A DNA stretch of 25,394 bases from an uncultured Chitinophagaceae bacterium (GTDB lineage: Bacteria; Bacteroidota; Bacteroidia; Chitinophagales; Chitinophagaceae), in contig CAMPGG010000010.1 of NCBI GenBank assembly GCA_946885335.1, positions 1 to 25,394 on the forward strand. The letters are read 5' to 3'. The translations under genes were made by a program, and so were the position numbers. Of the stretch, positions 1 to 9,081 are shown in pieces. How positions within the stretch are numbered: position 1 is the first letter of the stretch; each line of letters starts with the position of its first letter. The notes beneath the pieces are model-generated. The model did no database searches. It was not told the origin of the DNA and saw only the letters and a list, made by a program, of their open reading frames with translations.

Positions 1-840
1 GGGGCAATTTCACCCAATATGTTTTCACCAACAGAAGCTTTCCAATTGCCGGTTACCGTTGCATCAGTAGCAGGACAAGAAAAATTTCGTGTGTATTTAA
101 ACGTTACCACCTGCGGGATGCATGCTTCCAGGTTACCTTCCCATTTTACAACCGTATTATTATTGTTTGCATTCACCACTGTGGTATTTCCAAAATCAGT
201 GATAGCATGTCCGCTATTACCACCTGCAGTAGCACCTCCCTGGAATTTTATGTTGCTTAACGCTTCAGGGCTTATAAGGGTGTAGCTGATTGTAAATTCA
301 TATAAACCGTTTCCAAGATCATTTGCACTTACATCAGAATCGATTGTAAATGCTGTTACACAAGCGTTTACTTCAATACATTCAGGCGCTTTATGAAATG
401 TTCCATATGTACCCTGGCATGATGTACCTCCAGGTCCTCCACCTCCATTATAATTAGCTTTGAATTCATATGCGCAAGTTCCAGCCTCTGTTGGAGTAAA
501 TGTAAAACTTGCTGATGGAGCCGGTGCCTGGGCTACTTGCACCCAATTGCCAGCTACTAACTGGAAAATTTGTATTTGGCCGCAAGTGATTTCCTGGTTA
601 TTGAAATCATCTTTTGCGGTATATGTAACGGTAACTGGTTTGCCAATTTTTGCTTCATCGCTAAGTGAGCGGATCAGTACTGCTTCTCCACTGGTAACTT
701 CATTTTGGGCGTTTGTTTTTGCCGCTTTGTTGGTGGAATTTGATTGAACATTTGTTTCAGAAACTAAATCATCTTTGGTGCAGGCACTAAAAATGCAGAA
801 TAATGCTAAGGCAATACTGCCTAGTTTGATTGTTTTCATG
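1..840 (-). CDS. Secreted Ig-like/Asn-Gly-rich lipoprotein, 3' end missing
   Basis: An open frame of 280 codons runs from the ATG at 840 to the window edge without a stop, so the C-terminus lies outside. The N-terminus is a lipoprotein signal (MKTIKLGSIALALFCIFSAC) with the lipobox cysteine at residue 20, followed by a Ser/Thr/Asn/Lys-rich linker (about 21-45). The rest is beta-rich with several cysteines, a GGGGPGG turn and an NANNNN stretch, as in Ig-like extracellular domains of Bacteroidota surface proteins. I do not recognise a family and assign no function; export to the outer membrane or cell surface is inferred from the signal peptide only. The next gene upstream is 268 bp away, so it is probably transcribed on its own. 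Confidence 0.75.
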
Positions 841-1108
841 ATGGGTCCGTTTATTTTTTTTTGAGTAATGATTAACGGATTTCCAGAGGATTGGAGCGGG
901 TTAAATAACGATTGGGGAATCAGTTATTCTTTTCATGGGGAGATTGGAATGATGCAACGAAAGTAATAGGCGTTTTTCAAAAATGCAATAGTTGGGGATT
1001 TATATTTTCCAATAATGGACATTCTACGCTTTAAAAACAATTTTTAAAACCTTGGATTTATAAATGTTTGAAGAATAAAAATTATTCAAATAGTCCTTGT
1101 CAAATAAA

Positions 1109-1756
1109 TTATGTTTCCGATTTTTTTTCCTTTTTCTTTTTTTTGTGTTGCTCTAATTTGTGAAATAATCCAATGGCGAGGAAGGACGCTATCATTCCTA
1201 AACACATCCCAGCAGCAACATCTGTTACAAAATGCTGGCCCTGGTAAACCCTTGACCAGGCAACACCAAAGGCAATAAAAGGTAAAAATATGCTTAGCCA
1301 TTTTCTTCTGCCCAGGTAAGAAAATATAAGTGATAAAGTAAATGCTGTAGTTGTATGTCCTGAAGGAAAACTGTTTTCCCTGCTGATATCAACACCCGGA
1401 ATAGTATGTACATTATACGATTCAGACAATACTACAAACGGTCTCATGTCTTCAGGAAAAATAATATGCTTGGAAAACTGGGCAAAAAAATTAGATAATA
1501 TCAATGCAAATAATATCAGGAAAAAATAATCTCGTCGCCAGACAACAAAATATATTGCCAGCGGTAACCAGATCCATGCATCACCAAAATAGGTAAACCA
1601 GGTAAAAAATACATCAAAGAAGGGTGTGTGCATTTGATTGATCAGCAGAAAAGATTCTATTTTTCCATGGATCAATATAAATGTGAATGCCATTATGAAC
1701 ATTCCCACACATATAATCAAAGCCGTTAAGAAATAATTATATCGTTTACTTTGCAT
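1109..1756 (-). CDS. PAP2-superfamily membrane phosphatase
   Basis: This is a 215-residue polytopic membrane protein with the three acid-phosphatase/PAP2 motifs: K96 with R105-P106 (spacing K-x8-RP, two longer than the common K-x6-RP), PSGH at 131-134, and SR(168-169) with H175 and D179. The family dephosphorylates lipid phosphates such as undecaprenyl pyrophosphate or phosphatidate at the outer face of the inner membrane; the substrate here is unknown. The same frame is open to an ATG at 1816 (235 residues). I prefer the ATG at 1756 because the longer start overlaps the divergent epimerase gene, adds a soluble Cys-containing leader before the first helix, and a -7-like element lies at 1773-1780. 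The C-terminus ends in a run of five lysines plus KEKK, probably a cytosolic tail. Confidence 0.88.
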   Translation of the reverse strand: MQSKRYNYFLTALIICVGMFIMAFTFILIHGKIESFLLINQMHTPFFDVFFTWFTYFGDAWIWLPLAIYFVVWRRDYFFLILFALILSNFFAQFSKHIIFPEDMRPFVVLSESYNVHTIPGVDISRENSFPSGHTTTAFTLSLIFSYLGRRKWLSIFLPFIAFGVAWSRVYQGQHFVTDVAAGMCLGMIASFLAIGLFHKLEQHKKKKKEKKSET

Positions 1757-1772
1757 ATCCTTAGTTAGTGGG

Positions 1773-1780
1773 CAAAAATA
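1773..1780 (-). promoter_or_regulatory. Putative Bacteroidota -7 element for the PAP2 gene
   Basis: Read on the minus strand this is TATTTTTG, an exact match to the Bacteroidota sigma-ABfr -7 consensus TAnnTTTG, ending 16 nt before the ATG at 1756. I see no clear -33 TTTG at the usual 19-21 nt distance. It would give a very short leader and supports the shorter start of the phosphatase. Confidence 0.35.
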
Positions 1781-1807
1781 AAGAGTCCTGCTTTTACAGT
1801 CTATTTT

Positions 1808-2788
1808 ATGCAACATTATTTAATTACGGGTGGCGCTGGTTTTATCGGCAGTAACTTAATTAAAAATTTATTAGATACGGTCCGGGACATCCGCATTACT
1901 TGTATTGATAATTTTGATCCTTTTTATTCTATTCAACAAAAAGAATTCAATATATCTGCATTTGAAGGTGATCCCCGTTTTTCATTACTTAAAATAGATC
2001 TCGGAAAAGCAGGTCGTAATGAATTAATGCTGAACATACCCCGCCGCATTGATGTAATCATTCATCTTGCTGCTAAAGCCGGTGTCAGGCCAAGTATTGA
2101 AAACCCGATGGCCTACCAGCAATCAAATGTTGTTGGACTTCAAAACCTGTTGGAATTTGCCCGGGAAAAAAATGTTTCCCAATTTGTATTTGCATCTTCC
2201 AGCAGTGTATATGGTATTAACGATCATTTTCCCTGGAAAGAAGATGAACAATTGATGCCCATTTCACCTTACGCGATGACGAAATTATCAGGAGAAATGC
2301 TTGGACATGTGTATAGCAAATTATATGGCATTCGTTTCATCGCTCTTCGTTTTTTTACTGTTTATGGTCCCGGGCAACGTCCGGATTTAGCTATTCATAA
2401 ATTTACAAAAGCACTGCTGTCAGATCAACCCATTATGATGTATGGAAATGGTGATACCAGCCGGGATTATACATATGTAGATGATATTGTTGAAGGAATA
2501 AAATCGGCTATTCATTATACAAATTCCAGTTTTGAGATTATTAACCTGGGAAATCATTATTCCGTTTCATTAATGCAGCTTATAAAAATGCTGGAAGAAG
2601 TGACTGGAAAAAATGCGGTCATAGAAAAATTACCTGAGCAACCAGGTGATGTGCCCAAAACTTTTGCAGACATCCAAAAAGCAAGGGAATTACTTGGATA
2701 TAATCCTACGACAACCTTGCAAACGGGATTGAAAAAATTCTATGATTGGTATATTCAAAACCAGGTTGTCTTATTGAACAAACATTAA
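1808..2788 (+). CDS. NAD-dependent sugar-nucleotide epimerase, UDP-glucuronate 4-epimerase-like
   Basis: This is a 326-residue extended short-chain dehydrogenase. It has the Rossmann motif GGAGFIG at 8-14, the NAD-proximal HLAAKAGVR segment near 86-94, the active-site SSSSVYG at 130-136 and Y155-x3-K159. The substrate-side RFFTVYGPGQRPD at 181-193 and the later SRDYTYVDD are typical of UDP-glucuronate 4-epimerases and related UDP-sugar epimerases. Such enzymes make UDP-galacturonate or similar sugars for polysaccharide or LPS in the cytosol; the exact sugar cannot be read from motifs alone. Its stop codon shares two bases with the stop of the convergent glycosyltransferase (4-bp overlap of the reading frames). 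It is divergent from the PAP2 gene. Confidence 0.9.
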   Translation: MQHYLITGGAGFIGSNLIKNLLDTVRDIRITCIDNFDPFYSIQQKEFNISAFEGDPRFSLLKIDLGKAGRNELMLNIPRRIDVIIHLAAKAGVRPSIENPMAYQQSNVVGLQNLLEFAREKNVSQFVFASSSSVYGINDHFPWKEDEQLMPISPYAMTKLSGEMLGHVYSKLYGIRFIALRFFTVYGPGQRPDLAIHKFTKALLSDQPIMMYGNGDTSRDYTYVDDIVEGIKSAIHYTNSSFEIINLGNHYSVSLMQLIKMLEEVTGKNAVIEKLPEQPGDVPKTFADIQKARELLGYNPTTTLQTGLKKFYDWYIQNQVVLLNKH

Positions 2789-3753
2789 ACGGTAATGCCT
2801 AAAACAGGTTTTACCGGTTGCCTGGATTGGTACACATTTCTTACCTGGTAAGTTTTTTTATTTTGCGATTCATAATAAGTACGCACATTCACTTCAGCCA
2901 ATATACCAATGGTGATCAATTGAATGCCACCTAATAGCAGGATCAATCCAAGGATCATTAAAGGTTTTCCCCAAATGTCCTGGCCCATGATCTTTATAAT
3001 GAGCAGGTATAAATTTATAATTATACCAATGCCAACACTGATAAAACCCAAAGTGCCGAACAGGTGCATAGGCTTTTGCATGTATTTACGCATAAACACC
3101 ATTAAAACCAGGTCGCTCATTACTTTAAAAGTGCGATTGATGCCGTATTTGCTTTTGCCAAATTTGCGATGATGATGTTTTACATCTACTTGTGTAATAT
3201 TGGCACCCTGCAATTTTGCAAGAACAGGTATAAAACGATGTAACTCACCATACAGTCCCAGGTCTTCTGCAATTTCTCTTTTAAATATTTTTAACGTACA
3301 TCCATAGTCTTTTATATAAACGCCTGTCATTCTCCTGATCAGCGCATTGGCTATCTTACTGGGAATTTTTCGCAATAACATCCCGTCTTTTCTATTTGCC
3401 CTGTTACCGGCAACAACATCCCAGTCTTCTTCCTTTAATAATTTTAGCATTGAAGGAATATCGGTGGGATCATTTTGCAAGTCACCATCCAATAAGGCAA
3501 CATAAGTTCCTTTTGAATGATCAATACCTGCAGTCATCGCAGTACTTTGACCATAATTCCTCCTGAGTTCAACCAATATGGTACGTTCATCCGAAAACTG
3601 TAAGATTCTTTTTTTTGTCGCATCTGTACTGCCATCATCAACCAGGATCACTTCGTAATCAATGCCATCCAAAGCAGAGGAAATGGCTGCTAAAAGTGGT
3701 TGAATGTTTTCTTCTTCATTCATTACCGTTATAACGACTGATAATTCGGGCAT
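2785..3753 (-). CDS. GT2 glycosyltransferase with two C-terminal membrane helices (DPM/GtrB/ArnC type)
   Basis: This 322-residue protein has an N-terminal GT-A fold: VVITVMNEEENI at the start, DDGSTD at 39-44, and the metal-binding DGDLQND at 89-95. The RKFGKSKYG element at 196-204 is typical of polyprenyl-phosphate glycosyltransferases. Two transmembrane helices follow at about 231-254 and 264-286, then a short basic tail. Relatives transfer glucose, mannose or aminoarabinose from a nucleotide sugar to undecaprenyl phosphate on the cytosolic face of the membrane; the donor here is unknown. It begins 41 bp downstream of metZ and could be read through from the methionine operon, but a -7 element in the gap suggests its own promoter. 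The function fits the PAP2 and epimerase neighbours better than methionine synthesis. Confidence 0.9.
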   Translation of the reverse strand: MPELSVVITVMNEEENIQPLLAAISSALDGIDYEVILVDDGSTDATKKRILQFSDERTILVELRRNYGQSTAMTAGIDHSKGTYVALLDGDLQNDPTDIPSMLKLLKEEDWDVVAGNRANRKDGMLLRKIPSKIANALIRRMTGVYIKDYGCTLKIFKREIAEDLGLYGELHRFIPVLAKLQGANITQVDVKHHHRKFGKSKYGINRTFKVMSDLVLMVFMRKYMQKPMHLFGTLGFISVGIGIIINLYLLIIKIMGQDIWGKPLMILGLILLLGGIQLITIGILAEVNVRTYYESQNKKTYQVRNVYQSRQPVKPVLGITV

Positions 3754-3769
3754 ACATTTTAATTGAACC

Positions 3770-3777
3770 CAAAGATA
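3770..3777 (-). promoter_or_regulatory. Putative -7 element between metZ and the GT2 gene
   Basis: On the minus strand this reads TATCTTTG, an exact TAnnTTTG match, 16 nt before the glycosyltransferase ATG. No good -33 TTTG is seen upstream (that stretch is the metZ stop region). It is suggestive of an internal or separate promoter only. Confidence 0.35.
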
Positions 3778-3794
3778 GAGTTTTCGTTGGTCTG

Positions 3795-4976
3795 CTAATT
3801 AGCACCCGATACTTCCAATGCATGTTTGATGTCGGCCCAGATATCATCAATATATTCAAGACCAACAGAAATGCGGATAAGGCCCGGTGTAATACCAACA
3901 GCTTTTCTTTCTTCTTCTTTTAATTTGGAATGGGTTGTACTGGCAGGGTGCGAAGCTATGGTTCTTGTATCACCAAGGTTATTGGTTAACGAGATCATTT
4001 TTAAAGCATTTAAAAATTTTCTTCCTGCATCGATACCTCCTGTTAAATCAAATGTTACGATACCACCACCATTTCTCATTTGTTTTTTAGCAATATTAAA
4101 TTGAGGATGACTTTCCAGGTATGGATATCTTACACTGTTTATACCGGGTTGTTGCTCCAACTTACGGGCAAGAGTAAGTGCATTTTCCGCATGTTTATCC
4201 ATCCTTACATATAAAGTTTCCAGGCTTTTACTTAATACCCAGGCATTGAACGGACTTAATGAAGGTCCCGTATTGCGAACGAAAAGATATAATTCATGAA
4301 TAAGTTCTTTTGAACCGACTACAACACCACCAAGTACCCTTCCCTGTCCATCAATAAATTTAGTTGCCGAATGTAAAACAAGATCCGCTCCCAATGGAAT
4401 GGGTTGTTGTACTGCAGGAGTGGCAAAACAATTATCCACTACAAGTAAAATATTTTTCTCTTTACAAATACGACCAACCCATTCCAGGTCAATGATATCC
4501 AATCCCGGGTTTGAGGGTGTTTCTAAAAAGATCATTTTGGTATTCGTCTGAATACAGTTTTCCAGTTCAGAAGGATTAGCCGCATCAAAATAACTATGTT
4601 GGATACCCCATTTTGGTAAATATTTTGTCAGCAGGGTATGGGTGGAACCAAATATGGCAGATGCTGATACCAGGTGGTCACCGGATTTTAAAAACGTCAT
4701 GAAGGTTGCAAAAACTGCAGCCATACCGGTTCCTGTAGCAATGCCATCTTCTGCCTTTTCCAATGCCGTGATTTTGGCAACAAATTCATCAACGGTTGGA
4801 TTTGAAAAACGGCTATAAATATTTACATCGGGGCCATCATCAGTAAATGCATCTCCCATTTCTTCTGCCGAATCGTACACAAAGCTGCTTGTTAAAAACA
4901 AAGGGGTGCTATGTTCTTTTTCGTTTGTTCGTGCTGTTTGTATGCGAATAGCTTCCGTAGCTGGATTATAATTCAT
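3795..4976 (-). CDS. metZ: MetZ-type O-acylhomoserine sulfhydrylase (Cys/Met metabolism PLP enzyme)
   Basis: This is a 393-residue fold-type I PLP enzyme of the trans-sulfuration family. It has YSRFSNPT at 54-61, the ring-stacking and phosphate region TGTGMAA at 81-87, D181 for the pyridine nitrogen, and the Schiff-base lysine K206 in SATKFIDGQGR. The SATK-x-IDGQGR-x-LGG stretch is the hallmark of O-succinylhomoserine sulfhydrylases (MetZ), which form homocysteine from acylated homoserine and sulfide. It is the last methionine gene of the operon, 24 bp after hom. Because the operon also encodes MetX, the real donor may be O-acetylhomoserine. Cystathionine gamma-synthase or gamma-lyase activity is the alternative, since this family's annotations overlap. 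Confidence 0.88.
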   Translation of the reverse strand: MNYNPATEAIRIQTARTNEKEHSTPLFLTSSFVYDSAEEMGDAFTDDGPDVNIYSRFSNPTVDEFVAKITALEKAEDGIATGTGMAAVFATFMTFLKSGDHLVSASAIFGSTHTLLTKYLPKWGIQHSYFDAANPSELENCIQTNTKMIFLETPSNPGLDIIDLEWVGRICKEKNILLVVDNCFATPAVQQPIPLGADLVLHSATKFIDGQGRVLGGVVVGSKELIHELYLFVRNTGPSLSPFNAWVLSKSLETLYVRMDKHAENALTLARKLEQQPGINSVRYPYLESHPQFNIAKKQMRNGGGIVTFDLTGGIDAGRKFLNALKMISLTNNLGDTRTIASHPASTTHSKLKEEERKAVGITPGLIRISVGLEYIDDIWADIKHALEVSGAN

Positions 4977-5000
4977 TTATTATTTTGTTTTAGATATGGA

Positions 5001-6266
5001 TTATGCGGTTAATTGCACGCCGGCCAGTTCAAGACTTCTTTTTTTTATTTTCCTGATCTCGACATCTTCAATAACAGGTTCCGGTAACAGGATCAGTGAA
5101 TGATGATCATTTTTCCACCATTGATTTTCTTTTAATTTATTAAATGCAATTACACCAATTAAATAATTGCGCTGTTCATGTGCGTGCCATTCTTCAATCC
5201 ATTCAAAATCATCTTTTGGAATATTGGCCCACTTGTCGAAGCTTACATAAACCTTCAGGAAAAAATTATCATTTAATTCATGTGGCTGATGATGATATAG
5301 TTTTTTGTATTCGTATTTGTATTGATAGCGAAGAGCAGAAAGATCACTCAGAACCGCGGATGCAGTTGGAAAACTGCCGGCACCTTTCCCATAAAAAAAT
5401 TGTTTATCTGCAAATGAACTTTCAATAACCACTCCATTGTATTCATTTTTTACAAAACCCAGGTGATCGTGCTGGTTTACAAATTGCGGTAAAACAAATG
5501 CCGCTATTCCGCCGGTGACCAGTTTTTTGGCTTGCGCTACCAGTTTAATTTCATAACCTTTTTCTTTGGCAACATCTGCATCTCCCGGTTGAATATGTTG
5601 TATACCATTGAACAATATTTTATCAGGATGCTGTACAACACCATAAGCATGCGTTAAAAGAAATGACCACTTATTTACCGCATCATAACCCTCCACATCA
5701 AGAGAGGGATCACTCTCGGCAAAACCTTCCTGCTGCGCCAGTAACAAGGCAGTTTTGAAATCCAGCTTTTCTGAAAACATCTTGGTTAAAATGAAATTAG
5801 TAGAACCATTTACAATGGCTTGAATGGAATGTAAAAGATCATTGTCATAATATTCTTCCAGGTTTCGGATAACTGGGATAGAGGCGCATGCCGCGGCTTC
5901 GTATAAAAATGAATTTCCTGTGCGTTGTTGTAAGTCGAGTAATTCGGGCAGATGTTCGGCAATCATTTTTTTGCTGGCACTCACCACTTGTTTGCCATTT
6001 AATAAAGCAGTTGAAACAATTTCAAATGCTGGTTCCGATTCGGTAATTACTTCCACTATCACATTGATCTCCGGATCGTTTAATAATTCAGTTTTATCGG
6101 TGGTGAATAATTCCGCAGGAGCATTTCTTTTTTTAGTTGCATCTTTAATACATACTTTTTTGATCTCTGCTTTTAAAGAAGGAGTTTGTTTTAAAACTTT
6201 GTATAGTCCTTCGCCCACTACACCGAAACCAAATAACCCGATGGTTAATTTTTTATGCGTATCCAT
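5001..6266 (-). CDS. hom: Homoserine dehydrogenase, stand-alone, with divergent C-terminal domain
   Basis: This 421-residue NAD(P)-dependent enzyme reduces aspartate semialdehyde to homoserine. Visible features are the dinucleotide-binding GFGVVGEGLY at 13-22, the SASKK segment with K99, GSTNFIL at 154-160, and the catalytic-domain signature AESDPSLDVEGYDAVNK (D187, D195, K199). The substrate/NAD-contacting GKGAG lies at 294-298 and ASAVLSDL at 302-309. There is no aspartokinase domain. The last ~100 residues start with FFLKVYVSFDK, which resembles an ACT first strand, but the rest is not a recognisable ACT regulatory domain. The gene starts 1 bp after the metX stop, so translation is probably coupled. 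Its place behind a SAM riboswitch points to a methionine-dedicated isozyme. Confidence 0.92.
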   Translation of the reverse strand: MDTHKKLTIGLFGFGVVGEGLYKVLKQTPSLKAEIKKVCIKDATKKRNAPAELFTTDKTELLNDPEINVIVEVITESEPAFEIVSTALLNGKQVVSASKKMIAEHLPELLDLQQRTGNSFLYEAAACASIPVIRNLEEYYDNDLLHSIQAIVNGSTNFILTKMFSEKLDFKTALLLAQQEGFAESDPSLDVEGYDAVNKWSFLLTHAYGVVQHPDKILFNGIQHIQPGDADVAKEKGYEIKLVAQAKKLVTGGIAAFVLPQFVNQHDHLGFVKNEYNGVVIESSFADKQFFYGKGAGSFPTASAVLSDLSALRYQYKYEYKKLYHHQPHELNDNFFLKVYVSFDKWANIPKDDFEWIEEWHAHEQRNYLIGVIAFNKLKENQWWKNDHHSLILLPEPVIEDVEIRKIKKRSLELAGVQLTA

Positions 6267-6267
6267 T

Positions 6268-7335
6268 TTATTCGTTTACAATTTTTAATTGATGATTAAA
6301 TGTTGCTGGTAAGAATTCATTTAATAATGCGGTGATCTTTTCAAATTCGATCAGGAATCCGTCATGGCCATAAAATGATTCAATGATTTCTAATTTTGAT
6401 CCCGGCACATGGTCTGCAATAAACCGCTGTTCTTTTACAGGGAATAAAATATCCGAACTAATACCTATTACCATGGTACGGGCGGTTATTTTTTTTAATG
6501 CCTGTTGCAGGCTGAAACGCTCACGGCTAACATCATGCGCATCCATCCCCTGGCTTAACCGGTAATAACTAAATGCATTGAATCTATTCGCCAGCTTTTC
6601 ACCCTGGTAACGCTGGTAACTTTCTGCTGCTTCACCACCAAACGGGTGCTCAGCAGGCCAGGCTGTTTTTTTATCACGGGGTTGTGTAATGTTATAAGCT
6701 GCATAATCGCGGTAGCTTAATAAAGCAATACTTCTTGCTGCCTTTAATCCATTGGTCCCCGCATGATTTTCTTTATCTGCCCAGGTCTGATCAGCTTCAA
6801 TGCACATTCTTTGCGATGCATTAAAAGCAATTCCCCAGGGAGAGTGCTGTGCATTGGTTGCAATGGGAATAATATGTTCAAACAACCCGGGTTCTTCAAT
6901 AGCCCATTCTAATAATTGTTGTCCACCCATACTGCCGCCAATGCCTGCAAAAACTTTTTGTATACCCAATGAATTTTTCAATGGTTGATATGCACGGATC
7001 ATGTCCCGCGTGGTGAACAATGGAAAATCATGAAACCATTGTGCACCAGTTGCCGGATTTTTTTCCAACGGGCCTATGCTTCCATAACAACTACCGGGCA
7101 TGTTCACACAAATAATAAAATACCGGGAAGGATCAAAAAATTTATTTTTTCCAACCAATCCCGGCCACCATTCTTCCGGGTGGCTGTTGGCAGTTAATGC
7201 ATGAAATATCCATACTGCATTATTTTTAGCCGCATTCAACTGGCCATAAGTTGTGTAGGCCAGGTGATAGGAGGGCAGGGTAATGCCATTTTCCAGCTTG
7301 AAAGGATGATTATAATGAAATATCTGCGTGGACAT
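6268..7335 (-). CDS. metX: Homoserine O-acetyltransferase (MetX)
   Basis: This 355-residue alpha/beta-hydrolase-fold acyltransferase activates homoserine, normally with acetyl-CoA. The nucleophile is S135 in GGSMGGQQ (133-140), the acid D295 in SSDILFP, and the base H324 in GHDGFLIE. The conserved NMPGSCYGSIGP loop is at 78-89, and NAQHSPWGIA at 161-170 is also typical. The length and the complete triad argue for an intact enzyme. Some MetX-fold enzymes use succinyl-CoA, and motif reading alone does not settle the acyl donor. It sits 54 bp after metY and 1 bp before hom in the SAM-controlled operon. Confidence 0.93.
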   Translation of the reverse strand: MSTQIFHYNHPFKLENGITLPSYHLAYTTYGQLNAAKNNAVWIFHALTANSHPEEWWPGLVGKNKFFDPSRYFIICVNMPGSCYGSIGPLEKNPATGAQWFHDFPLFTTRDMIRAYQPLKNSLGIQKVFAGIGGSMGGQQLLEWAIEEPGLFEHIIPIATNAQHSPWGIAFNASQRMCIEADQTWADKENHAGTNGLKAARSIALLSYRDYAAYNITQPRDKKTAWPAEHPFGGEAAESYQRYQGEKLANRFNAFSYYRLSQGMDAHDVSRERFSLQQALKKITARTMVIGISSDILFPVKEQRFIADHVPGSKLEIIESFYGHDGFLIEFEKITALLNEFLPATFNHQLKIVNE

Positions 7336-7389
7336 GTTTTATTTTAGTTCTCAGGGTTATTAATAAAAAACAATTGTTCATGACCGTTA

Positions 7390-8745
<1,356 letters not shown>

Positions 8746-8820
8746 GTTTAAAATGGTGATTAAAAATTCTTACAAGAAAGATTAAAAGAATCCGGGGAGC
8801 GATGTTTTACGATACGGGCA

Positions 8821-8857
8821 TAAAAAAAAGCTCACCCGACAAATCAGATGAGCTTTT
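8821..8857 (-). terminator. Intrinsic terminator of the SAM riboswitch expression platform
   Basis: On the minus strand AAAAGCTCA (8857-8849) pairs with TGAGCTTTT (8834-8826) around a 14-nt loop and is followed by a run of U (complement of A at 8822-8829). It lies 37 nt beyond the aptamer and about 110 nt before metY, the usual layout for a SAM-off transcriptional switch. The A-run on the other side could let it work weakly on the plus strand too. Confidence 0.8.
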
Positions 8858-8893
8858 ATATTTTTTGATAAAAAAATTTTGGAGCTATACTGA

Positions 8894-9007
8894 CTTATCT
8901 GTCCCGACAATCCGTCGGGATGGAATTGGCACCTTGCGTTTCATTTTCATGAATACGTAGGTTGTCAAGGCTTCACAGGGCCATTACCCTCTGCCTTTCT
9001 TGATAAG
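8894..9007 (-). promoter_or_regulatory. SAM-I (S-box) riboswitch aptamer
   Basis: Read on the minus strand, P1 is formed by CUUAUC (9007-9002) and GAUAAG (8899-8894). Inside are the conserved S-box blocks: AAGAAAGGCAGAGGG, then GGCCC-UGUGAAGCC, the UUGACAACC junction, and the J3/4 block AAGGUGCCAAUUCC. P4 is CCCGAC/GUCGGG (8919-8914 with 8908-8903), and P3 closes over a GAAA loop (UUCAU-GAAA-AUGAA). These are direct sequence matches to the known SAM-I consensus. The downstream terminator and methionine genes confirm the role as a SAM-sensing off-switch. Confidence 0.95.
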
Positions 9008-9024
9008 TAATTAAAAGAACTGTG

Positions 9025-9058
9025 CAAAGATTACTTTGCTTTTATTAAAACGCCAAAA
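9025..9058 (-). promoter_or_regulatory. Probable promoter of the SAM-controlled methionine operon
   Basis: On the minus strand a TTTTG block (9058-9054) is followed by 21 nt and AATCTTTG (9032-9025), one base off the -7 consensus TAnnTTTG. This matches the Bacteroidota TTTG-N19-21-TAnnTTTG arrangement and would start transcription shortly before the riboswitch P1 at 9007. Confidence 0.5.
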
Positions 9059-9081
9059 CTTTTTTGTGAAAATTTGTTTAT

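Noticed and set aside
1068..1091. AT-rich stem downstream of the PAP2 gene
   Set aside because: The pairing is weak with a mismatch and there is no U-tract after it; not a credible terminator.
1757..1816. Longer start of the PAP2 phosphatase at 1816
   Set aside because: It overlaps the divergent epimerase start and adds a soluble Cys-rich leader; the ATG at 1756 lies just after a -7-like element.
3793..3804. 12-bp perfect palindrome TGCTAATTAGCA across the metZ stop
   Set aside because: AT-rich, short and within the coding end; no U-run follows on either strand, so neither a terminator nor a convincing operator.
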